Origin: Raphanus sativus
Lineage: Eukaryota; Streptophyta; Magnoliopsida; Brassicales; Brassicaceae
NCBI RefSeq assembly: GCF_000801105.2
Contig: NC_079517.1
Location: forward strand, 20,407,579-20,471,578
Length of the DNA stretch: 64,000 nucleotides
Reading direction: 5' to 3'
In this document: one piece after another, positions 55,512-64,000 of the stretch
Position numbering within the stretch: position 1 is the stretch's first letter
Layout: every line of letters starts with the position of its first letter
Made by a program: the position numbers and the translations under genes
Notes under the pieces: generated by a model
What the model was told of the DNA's origin: nothing
Database searches by the model: none
What the model saw: only the letters and a program-made list of their open reading frames with translations

Positions 55512-56976
55512 TGATATCTTGTGTTTTTAATAGATTTTGTCATTCTTTTATCTTGCATTTTGATCATTTAGGATAGCATTTAGACTTGTTTAGGTTGCAT
55601 TGCATTGTATTTGTCCATATCAGGTGATGAAGATATCAAATGGTAACTTTGGAGCATTTGGAGGTAGAATGGGAGCAAGATTAGTGATTTTCAAGATCAC
55701 CAAGCGTCCCAGCGGCATAAGTGACCACACAGCGGCCTTACGACCTTGCCAAGAAGCCGATGCACAACACCCAGCGGCCTAGCGTCACCCAGCGGCCTGG
55801 CGTCATGACGAGAAGCCGGTGCAGAAGTTCTGCTGAAAATTCTAAGTGTTGGAGCGGCTTTTGGTGCAGCGGTTTCACCAAACCGCTGGAGTAAAACACA
55901 CCTCCCTGCCCAACTTCGGCTTCTCGCAGTGGCCAAGTGACGACGCGTCAAAAACCAGCTGTGATGTCACAGCGGCTTTTTGCACTTCCAGCGGCTTATT
56001 GGACGCGTCAAAAATCAGCTGTGACACTTAGAAAAAATATTCACATCTGTTTTTACCAACTTTTACCCAAATTATCTTGGGTCAACCCAAGTTTGTTGGG
56101 TCGACCCAGCTCGTTTTTAGGCTACTATAAATACTCTTTAGACCCTAATGATGGGATTATCTTGTTTTCTCTTAAGAACACATTGAAACCTTGAAGAAAG
56201 ATTGAATCTTTAGTCTCTTTTCTTCTCATTTCTTTGTAATTGTTGGATTAAACTTGCTTCTCAACATGATTTCTCTTAAATCAACCATGGGTTTAAGGTT
56301 AATTATGAAGATTAGTGAGTAGACTCCTTTTGGATTCATGGATTAGGGAGACCAAGGGTGATTAAGCTAGATCTAAGGTGTTTTAGTATAGATCTCTCTT
56401 GTTCCTTGCTAGTAGAGTGTTCTCAATGCATCTTTTGAGTTAGCCTCTCAAAAGTTGAGCTTTAGGCATTTCCCACCCACAAGGTGTTTGATGAAATGCC
56501 TGAACCAACTCTCCTAAGCTTTTAACATACTTTGCCAAAGAGATTTGTTGTTAAAGGTGTTAAGATGGCTAGTAGACTTGTTCTCCATGATTGCTTTTGT
56601 AACATTCAACCAAAGAGATTTGATGCTTGAGTTGCCTTAGAAAATGAACATTCATCTAGAGATAGAGTTTGTTTAGGATTGTGTCTAGGCTTAAGGTTGA
56701 TAGATTGATTGAAAAGCTGCCACTTTCAGATTGAAACTTGATCACCCAATGTCAATTCCCTAATCCCATGAGTCCTCTTGCTTCATATTGAGAAACAAAG
56801 ATCATTTCGTTATTGCATTTCTACTCTAGTTCTTAGTTCACTTCACTTCACTCAATTGGTTGCACTTAGATTAAGTATAGACTTGCATTCCCTTTGCATT
56901 AGAATCACTTAGGATTGGTTCGACAATCTTTTATACTACATCATTTGATTAGGAGCCTTGAAAACTCCTAGCATCA
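55512..56976 (+). repeat. 3' LTR of Athila-D
   Basis: It is 1465 bases, the same length as the 5' LTR with ten substitutions. It ends CTAGCATCA, followed by the AGGGA target duplication, after which Tat-C sequence resumes. Confidence 0.95.
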
Positions 56977-56981
56977 AGGGA

Positions 56982-58645
56982 GAGAGCAGCGGTCGAACGA
57001 ACCAAACCTCGCGACGCCCTCCTGGTAATTGAGCTGATAATCCAGGACATCGACGTTGCGAGAGTATTGATTGACACCGGAAGCTCGGTTAACATCATCT
57101 TCAAAGAAATTCTTGCAAAGATGCAGGTCGATCCATCAAAAATCACGGAAGACTCCAGCCCGCTGGTAGGGCTTTTAGGGGAACCCACTATCGCTTCGGG
57201 ATCAATCAGTTTTGCAGTCAAAGCCAGAATGACAGAAAGACTCATGGAATTCCTAGTAGTGGATCTCCCGGCATCGTATAACCAATCATGGGCACTCCCT
57301 GGATAAATTCCATGAGAGCAGTTCGACGTATCATATGTGCCTTAAGTTTCTGACCCCCCATGGAATCGAAACAATCTGGGGAAATTCCAGAATGTCGTGG
57401 ATATGCCTCGCTGCGGAACTCAAACGCAAGAGGTCCGATCTCGACATCATTCCCAGGAAAACTAAGAAAACGATTTCAGACGAAGACACGCATGATTTGG
57501 CTGAACTCTTCTGGAAATCTCGAAGGGCTGATGCCCTAGAAGAAAAACGCGAACCAACCTGTGAACCCGTAATTACGGTTTGTCTCGATGAAGCATTCCC
57601 AGAGCGATGCGTCGAAATCGGAGCCAATCTCCGTGAACTTTTAAAGACAAAACTCGAAACTTGTCTTAAGAAAAATCTCCACACATTCGCGTGGACTGCG
57701 GAGGACATGCCAGGAATCGAAATTAACATTACCTGCCATGAACTGAATACCGACCCGACATTCAAACCAGACAAGCAGAAAAGGCAAAAGTTAGGCCCCG
57801 AACGAACAACCGTAGTCAACGAGGAAGTCGAAAAACTTCTTAAAGTGGGGTCCATAACGGAAGTCCGTTACCTCGATTGGCTTGCAAATCCCATCGTGGT
57901 CAAAAAGAAGAACGGAAAATGGCGAGTGTGCGTTGATTTTACCGATCTCAATAAAGCGTGCCCGAAAGATAGTTTCCCTTTGCCGCACATCGATCGGCTA
58001 GTTGAGGCAACGGCAGGAAACGAACTCTTATCCTTCATGGACGCATTCTCAGGGTACAATCAGATTATGATGAATCCCAACGACCGCGAGAAAACAGCGT
58101 TCATTACAGACCGCGGAACTTATTGCTACAAATTAATGCCTTTCGGCCTCAAGAACGCCGGCGCAACGTATCAACGACTCATCAATCGAATGTTCGCCGA
58201 TCAACTCGGAAAAACAATGGAGGTTTACATCGACGACATGCTCGTCAAGTCCCTCTATGCTAACGACCATGTCGACCATCTTGAGGAATGCTTCGCTCGG
58301 CTGAATTCACATAACATGAAACTCAACCCGGCCAAGTGCAGATTTGCCGTAGCATCGGGTGAATTCCTCGGGTACCTGGTAACTTATCGCGGGATAGAAG
58401 CCAACCCAAAACAGATCGATGCACTCATCGGGATGGCCTCTCCCAAAAACAAGCGAGAAGTACAAAGGTTGACCGGGAGGGTCGCAGCACTCAATCGGTT
58501 CATATCCCCATCAATAGACAAATGCTTACCTTTCTATGATGTCTTGCGGGGAAACAAGAAATTTGAGTGGTCGGATGAGTGTGAAGACGCTTTCAAACAA
58601 CTAAAGCACTATCTGGCGACTACCCCAGTTCCCGCAAACCCGTAG
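56982..58645 (+). pseudogene. Tat-C protease and reverse transcriptase
   Basis: After the Athila-D insertion the frame opens with the protease (VARVLIDTGSSVNIIF, about 57055-57100). The protease ends near 57305 with a stop, and RT follows in a second open block, 57335-58645 (436 codons). RT motifs: VCVDFTDLNKACPKDSFPLP (57929-57988), FMDAFSGYNQIMM, TYCYKLMPFGLKNAGATYQR and the catalytic YIDD (58225-58236), then the connection PAKCRFAVASGEFLGYLVTY. RT appears complete. A one-base frameshift at about 58640 separates it from RNase H. The frame upstream of the insertion (from ATG 45863) is in register with the protease, so the insertion split a short pre-protease segment. Confidence 0.85.
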
Positions 58646-60216
58646 AAGGGGAGCCCATATTCCTTTACATAGCAGTATCAGCAACTGCCGTTAGCGGCGT
58701 CCTGATCCGGGAAGAACGTGGGGATCAGAAACCCATCTTCTACGTAAGCAAAATACTGCGGGACGCCGAAATACGTTATCCCCTGATGGAAAAATTAGCA
58801 TACGCAGTCGTAACATCTGCGCGGAATTTTCGACCGTATATTCAATCCCACACCATCATCATCCTTACAACATTCCACATCCGAACTATCTTGCATAGTC
58901 CGGGTCAGTCGGAAAGATTAGCCAAATGCGCCGTCGAACTCAGCGAGTACGATATAGACTATCGTCCCAGAACGAGTGCGAAGTCTCAAGTACTCACGGA
59001 TTTCTTGGTGGAGCTACCAACCAAAGCCATAACTAACAAAGAGCCTAACTCGACTTGGCTCCTCCACGTTGACGGATCGTCGTCAAAACAAGGATCCGGA
59101 ATCGGCATCCGCCTGACATCGCCGACCGAAGAGACTCTCGAACAATCGTTTAGATTAGAGTTCCACGCGTCGAATAACGAGGCAGAGTACGAGGCCCTTA
59201 TTGCGGGATTACGATTAGCCCACGGTCTGAAGATACGGAATATCCATTCTTACTGCGACTCTAAACTGGTTGCGAGCCAATATAGCGGGGAGTACGAAGC
59301 CAGGGACGAAAAGATGGAAGCGTACCTCAAACTAGTCCAAAATTTGTCCCAAGAATTTGATTCATTTGCTCTCACTCGAATTCCTCGTTCCAAAAATACG
59401 CATGCAGACGCATTCGCAGCCCTGGCCTCGAGTTCGGATCCAGGACTTAAAAGAGTAATCCCGGTGGAGTTCATTGAACATCCAAGCATTGGGCCTCCCG
59501 TCGTCATCAATCTTATTCAAGATGATCACGAAGAGGAAATCGCAGTCCAATCAGAAGAAACGCCATAACAAAACGAATATGGCTGCGATACGCCATGGCT
59601 GGAGGCGATACGAGCATATATCATTGACGGAAAATTATCCCCCGAAAAGTAGGCAGCTCGAAAAGTCTGAACCCAAGCCCTAACGGTCGACAGAGAAATT
59701 TACAAGTGGAAATTCTCTGGACCACTCATGGCGTGTTTAGAAGGACATAAGGCTAGAAAAGTAATGGAAGAAGTTCACTCTGGTTCCTGCGGAAATCACT
59801 CCGGCGGAAGGTCGCTCGCCGTAAAAATCAAACGCCATGGGTATTACTGGCCAACGATGATCGGAGACTGCGAAAAATTCACACGAAAGTGTGAAAAATG
59901 CCAGAGGCATGCTCCGACTATTCGGCAACCTGCGGAAGAACTCTCTTCCATTACATCGCCATATCCTTTCATGCGCTGGGCTATGGATATCGTAGGGAAT
60001 CTTCACAATTCCAAGCAAAAACGCTTTATGCTGCTCCTCACAGATTTCTTTTCAAAATGGGTGGAAGCCGAATCATACGCAAGTATAAAGGACGTCCAAG
60101 TCGAAAATTTCGTATGGAAAAACATTATCTGCAGACATGGAATCCCATACGAAATAGTAACGGACAACGGATCGCAGTTCATCTCTACCCGCTTCGAAGC
60201 TTTTTGCGAAAAATAG
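58646..60216 (+). pseudogene. Tat-C RNase H, second (Tat-type) RNase H, and truncated integrase
   Basis: RNase H continues at about 58650-59010 (PIFLYIAVSATAVSGVLIRE, LSEYDIDYRPRTSAKSQVL). The extra RNase H diagnostic for the Tat lineage spans about 59056-59440 (WLLHVDGSSSKQGSGIGI, NNEAEYEALIAGLRLAHG, SKNTHADAFAALASS). Stops occur at 59566 (TAA), 59650 (TAG) and 59668 (TGA). Integrase has a zinc-binding region (CEKCQRH near 59892) and two catalytic Asp (AMDIVG, about 59982; TDNGSQF, about 60160). It stops at 60214 before the catalytic Glu, where the antisense gene's 3' end begins. Confidence 0.85.
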
Positions 60217-63112
60217 AAGATACGATTAAACAAATTAACTCCCAGGTCAGTATCAGGAATGTCACCAACAGTAAGCTTGTCCTTCTCTATCTTGTACAAG
60301 TCTTCCTGCGCATTAAACATATCGATCAGTTCCTCAGTAACATTGTAGCCTTCGTCTTTGGCTAACTCAAGACATTTTCGCGTCCCGGACGCCTGCCCAA
60401 ACAAATTATGCGCCACCTCGAAATTATCACGACGAACAGAGTAGTCCCGAATGTTATCGAAGTGACGATTGGCCTTCACGGTCATAGCTGTTTCGACTCT
60501 AGCTCTCTCAAGAGTCACCTTGTAAACCCGGGAGACCCTGAGCCTCTTCCTCTCCGATTTAAGTTTGGCAACCGCAGCTTCCCTCTCTTCTGCCAAACCT
60601 TTCTTCTCCCTCTCCAACGAAACCTTCTAGCGAGTAAGGCCTTTGACAGAAGATCGAGAATTCAGCAGCTTCGTCTTCAGCTCTTCAAACTTCACGCGAA
60701 GAATCTCCTTATCTTCAGTAGATTTAGCCGCCGCAGCCTAATGCAACCCTCAAACGCGAGATTTCTGCCTTCGCGGCGCGAGCCGAGTTCTCAGAGACCC
60801 CCAGCAATGCCTGCGTTCGCCTCAATTCGGTCTCATACTTCTCCACCAGAATGTTCATTTTCCCGTCACTCTACAACAAAGAAAAGGAAGGAAACAAGTT
60901 AATCAACAAAAGCAAGTGAAGTAACAAATTGAAATTGACTCTGAGGGAGGGAGGAATTACCAGTTTCCTAGCATGAGCAGCTTCGATGTACTCTTCTCTG
61001 AAGAAGAGATTCGCGACCGGCGGAAGACCGATATGGCCGCCTCTCACTTGCCGCGTCAACTCATCGCATTGAATCGGGTTAGAGATCAAAAGAGTGTCCT
61101 CATTGTATGAGAAGTTCACCATATCAGGAAAATTCATTTGGGGTCCTCTGGTGGAGAAATTTCCACTAGCGCCTTCACTTAGAGATAAGGCACTTCGCGA
61201 GATGCCAGCTTTCTTTTTGGAAACTCTCTTCTGCTTTGAGATAACAGCATCGGGAGCAGGAGTAAACTCATCTCTCTCTGTCTCGCCGTGCACAAAACTG
61301 TCGATGGGACCGTCGGGAGTAGTGTCCTCTTTCGGAGGGTCCTCCTGGCGAGAGAAACTTTGTTCGGTCTCGGTTGTTTCTTTCCTTTGCTTCTTAAGTC
61401 GTTCCTCTGGAGGAACCTTTGCAGGAGAATCGACGGGATCTTCTCGACTTACGTTCGAGTCCTCAGTCTCTTTCCTAGAAGCAGCTTCACGGGACCTCTT
61501 CTTCCCCTTCTTCTTCTTTGATGACTTCTGCTGCACCGTTCCATCAGGTACCTCGGGAGGACCGTCTTCAGGAAGATTGGATTTCTGCTTATCCCCTGGA
61601 GGATCACTCTCCCCTTCCACCTCACTTCAGTTCCAGCAGCCACGGAGTCATCTTCGTTTACGACTGGAGTTGCGGCTGGAGGAGGATCAACACGCACCGC
61701 ACCTGCAGACTCGCCGTCGGCCGCAGAAGCGGATTTCTTCTTACCCAACGGTTTCAGCTGCCCCTTCAGGATAGCGCTCAGATCGGGAGTCTGCTTCATC
61801 TTCCTCGACTTGTTTACTAGTCTCTGCTGTTTTCTTGCAAATAGCGACAAACGCTTCTTCCCAGGAATAACGACGCAAGACACTCTTGATCGCCAAACCT
61901 CTGCAACAAAAAAATATAGATAAGTAACCAACGGAAGAGGCGCGATAAATCGATAAAGCAGGCGGAAAGTCGAGTACCTCTTGCCACGCGATCTTGACAG
62001 CGACATATCCAGTCAGCGCTAAGATCGGGTCACCAAATGGTTGAGCGTCGCGATAGCTTGGGCGTGCTCGAAGAAGTTCACCGGATATGCGATCGTATTC
62101 GGATGACGAACTGCAAAAAGAAAACAAATGATTAGTACTAAGGAAAAACAAAGCTCACCCGTAACTACGATCTACCGATTTCACGATCCCAAAGGATGGG
62201 GAAGTCTTCTGCCGAAGGTTCCTCGAACGCGTGTTCATCTGACTTAATATAAAAGTAGTAATGCTGCCAATCCTTCGTCTTGTTCGGGTGACCAGTCGAG
62301 ACGTTATAAGATGGACGCATCTTCACCGAGTGTAGACCATGAGGCATAGGCTTCAAGAAGGTCGGTTCCTCAAAGGTCCTCACACTCATCGGAATATTAA
62401 CCTCAGCAGCCATGACCATCAGAGCAACCGCAATCCGAAAAGATCAGTTCAGAAACTGAGTAATCGCGACGCCCCGACGTATTGTGTACGCCATAATCAA
62501 ACGGGGAATGGGAAACCACAGCTTCGTATCTACGCTGAAGTAAGATTCGTAAACACATTGATATCCCACAGGCGGCGACCAAGGCCTCTGTCTAACGGAC
62601 GGAATGAGATAGGTCACCCTGACGGCTCCGCAGCTCTTCAACAGATACTTCATGCTGCTGGGAGTAGAAAAACTTGGAAATACATTCTTCCAGCACTGTC
62701 CCTCGATTCTGGGATCACGCAGTGTGTCGCGAGGAATCGCCGGGAGTTCTTCGAAAAGGTCGCCGGAACGATAGAGCGTAGGCTTGTACTACGGGGGATC
62801 TACGCTCTTCTTGCGAAGCCGTTTAATCGGGACTCTATAGGTCCGCGCCTGCGCCTCGAGTCCCTCGTTTCTAGTACCTTCGCGAGAAGAACCGACGTTT
62901 TCCTCAACCCCCTCTGCACTGTTTCCCCTTCGCGTGTGGCCGGCTTCCGGACCCCGCCTTGAAGTCGCGACTGTCGCATCCCCCGCGATATCACGGCGAG
63001 ACGGATCGGGATCGCTTCCGGACCCCGCCTTGAAGTCGCACCGACGACAGCCTTTCCTTTCTCTTCCCGCGATAACCTCTTTCCCGAAGGCATTACGACT
63101 CCCAGAAGACAA
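60217..63112 (-). pseudogene. Antisense gene of Tat-C (putative gypsy-type ORF, PF04195-like), four exons
   Basis: It is read opposite to pol. Exons with GT/AG borders are 63112-62176, 62110-61978, 61910-60961 and 60870 to about 60217. The first exon carries the conserved region seen in plant gypsy-associated antisense ORFs (YESYFSVDTKLWFPIPRLIM, SDEHAFEEPSAEDFPILWD). Exon 3 is Lys/Glu/Ser-rich with basic runs (KKKKGKKR). The last exon is a long coiled coil (RVYKVTLERARVETAMTVKA, LAKDEGYNVTEELIDMF). A TAG at about 62788, a frameshift near 61620 and one near 60630 break it. Its 3' end is cut by the junction with integrase. The role is unknown. Confidence 0.72.
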
Positions 63113-63189
63113 GTCTTACTTACGGACTTAGAGAGAGAAATAAATAGAAAAGATAGAGAGAAGGGAGAGCATAGAAGAATACCTGAGAT

Positions 63190-63240
63190 TGCAGAGAAGA
63201 ATGATATAAGGGGAGCAAAGCTATCTATTTATAGCAAAAA
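63190..63240 (-). promoter_or_regulatory. TATA box of the Tat-C antisense gene
   Basis: On the minus strand GCTATAAATAGATAG (63221-63235) is a canonical TATA box. Transcription would start near 63195, about 80-100 bases before the candidate ATGs at 63112 and 63093. No similar TATA is seen for the opposite direction here. Confidence 0.62.
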
Positions 63241-64000
63241 GGAGGGGCACAATTCCCAAAGCACCATCATTAGGTCTAATAAGGCATAAACGGGCCTTAA
63301 TTAGGCCTATAATCCCTCTCCATTGCTCGCGACGATCCCATTACCCAATCAAACCGAGGATCATGAATTGGTCGAATCGAAATCAAACCGGTACAAACCG
63401 ATAGGATGGGATCGTACCGGAATCAAACCAGTGTGAACCGGGAAGAGGCGACGAGAACATCATCGAGAGTCAAGCAAACAAAATCCCATAAGGAAAGAAA
63501 AGATCTCAAGCCTATAACCGCGGCGTCGCCCCGTTCCTACGACCAGACGAGCAAATCTTGTGACTGAATTGTTCTTTGAGACTGCAAGGATGTAACACGG
63601 CTCAGCAGAAAAAGCCAGCGAGTAAAACGGCTTTTCAAAGCCACAAAGGCATCTCGCGATGAAACGCGTCTTGCCACTCGTATCCTGCGGCTAAAGGAGC
63701 GAGTTAAGCGACTAAAACTGCCCTTCGGGGTCACGAGGATATAACGCGACATAGCAGGCAGGGTCGGCGACTAATTTTTTCTTCTGAAGCCTCGAAGGTA
63801 CTCTTCGACATGAGGAACAAAGCTAGCGAGTATGACCACCGTCCTTGTCTCCGGCAGGCCTTACGAGCAACAGAAGAACATGCCTCATCACCTCCTCACA
63901 TAGCATGTAAACTTGTATTCTGAAACCAGACACCGTACGAACGCGTCTGCTGTTTAGTCGCGACGTAAAGCGAGCATACGAGTAAAACTATCCTTGCAAA
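63241..64000. other. Tat-C 3' untranslated region, diverged tandem words
   Basis: No gene was seen. Phrases such as GCAAGGATGTAACACGGCTC (63586) and ACGAGGATATAACGCGACAT (63733), and several GCGA[GC]TAAAA words, suggest diverged tandem repeats, as often found before the 3' LTR of Tat elements. The LTR itself is not reached. Confidence 0.45.

Larger units (their letters stand above)
45904..56976 (+). mobile_element. Athila-D: complete LTR element with gag and protease only
   Basis: Two LTRs of exactly 1465 bases (45904-47368 and 55512-56976) flank a body with primer-binding site, gag, protease and a polypurine tract. AGGGA stands on both outer sides (45899-45903 and 56977-56981). I counted ten substitutions and no indels between the LTRs (about 0.7%), so the insertion is young. 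RT, RNase H, integrase and the env-like ORF are absent. The sequence after the protease matches the DNA that follows integrase in the minus-strand Athila, so the missing part was lost by internal deletion. CACTA-3 sits in its 3' non-coding region. Length without CACTA-3 is about 7.8 kb. Confidence 0.95.
44731..64000 (+). mobile_element. Tat-lineage element Tat-C, interrupted by Athila-D, continuing past the window
   Basis: The 5' LTR begins TGTTGGGGTC at 44731, inside the second RNase H of Tat-B; GCTGA (44726-44730) is the presumed left target duplication. After the primer-binding site and about 90 bases of leader, Athila-D interrupts (45904-56976). The Tat-C body resumes at 56982 with protease, RT, RNase H, second RNase H and a truncated integrase (to 60216), followed by an antisense gene (63112-60217). 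There is no gag between the leader and protease. The 3' LTR should lie right of 64000. Confidence 0.88.

Noticed and set aside
60003..60617. Minus-strand frame running through the integrase end
   Set aside because: Only its part above about 60217 belongs to the antisense gene; below that it reads backwards through integrase and is a chance continuation at the deletion junction.
61094..61774. A 226-codon plus-strand frame, Ser/Phe-rich
   Set aside because: It is the complement of the Lys/Glu-rich exon of the antisense gene, which has splice borders, family resemblance and coding composition.

Overview
The window is nuclear plant DNA, almost certainly from a Brassicaceae species of the Brassica/Raphanus type. 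The support is one clear host gene closely resembling Arabidopsis PRE1, Athila and Tat-lineage Ty3/gypsy elements, CACTA elements with the crucifer CACTACAAGAAAA terminus, a tRNA-derived SINE, and an AT-rich intron/exon style throughout. It is transposon-dominated, as in a pericentromeric or gene-poor block: I recognise one intact host gene in 64 kb.

Left part (1-22 kb). CACTA-1 runs in from the left edge and ends at 4745 inside a broken Tat reverse transcriptase fragment. Next come small elements (two Stowaway-like MITEs, a SINE with a perfect 15-bp target duplication) and a nearly full-length L1-type LINE (9501-15565, 15-bp duplication, ORFs broken). An AT-rich tract of diverged tandem units, a hAT-like element and nested Tourist-like MITEs follow. 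CACTA-2 (19145-21822, perfect 22-bp termini, 3-bp duplication ACA) is an internally deleted copy and sits 488 bp upstream of PRE1 (22311-22794), which is intact with two exons.

Middle part (22.8-39.9 kb). After PRE1 come non-autonomous DNA elements, including a 217-bp hAT MITE with an exact 8-bp duplication, then the first part of a MULE transposase cut off by a decayed minus-strand Athila (26.5-35 kb; pol, env-like ORF, truncated LTR). The 3' end of a second, plus-strand Athila-type element follows, its LTR lying against a decayed copia pol.

Right part (39.9-64 kb) is a four-level nest read from junctions and target duplications. Tat-B (from about 39898) is interrupted at 44730 by Tat-C (5' LTR 44731-45791). 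Tat-C is interrupted by Athila-D (45904-56976, duplication AGGGA, two 1465-bp LTRs with ten differences counted by eye). Athila-D is interrupted by CACTA-3 (51357-54632, duplication TTA). Athila-D keeps gag and protease but lacks RT, RNase H and integrase. CACTA-3 carries an intron-retaining piece of a host LRR gene. Tat-C has lost gag, has an integrase cut before its last catalytic residue, and carries an antisense multi-exon gene with its own TATA box. The right ends of Tat-C and Tat-B lie beyond the window.

Few genes here can work together. PRE1 is the likely functional host gene. Athila-D could move only if helped in trans, and the CACTA copies would need transposase from elsewhere. Boundaries marked by target duplications are firm; those of decayed elements are approximate.
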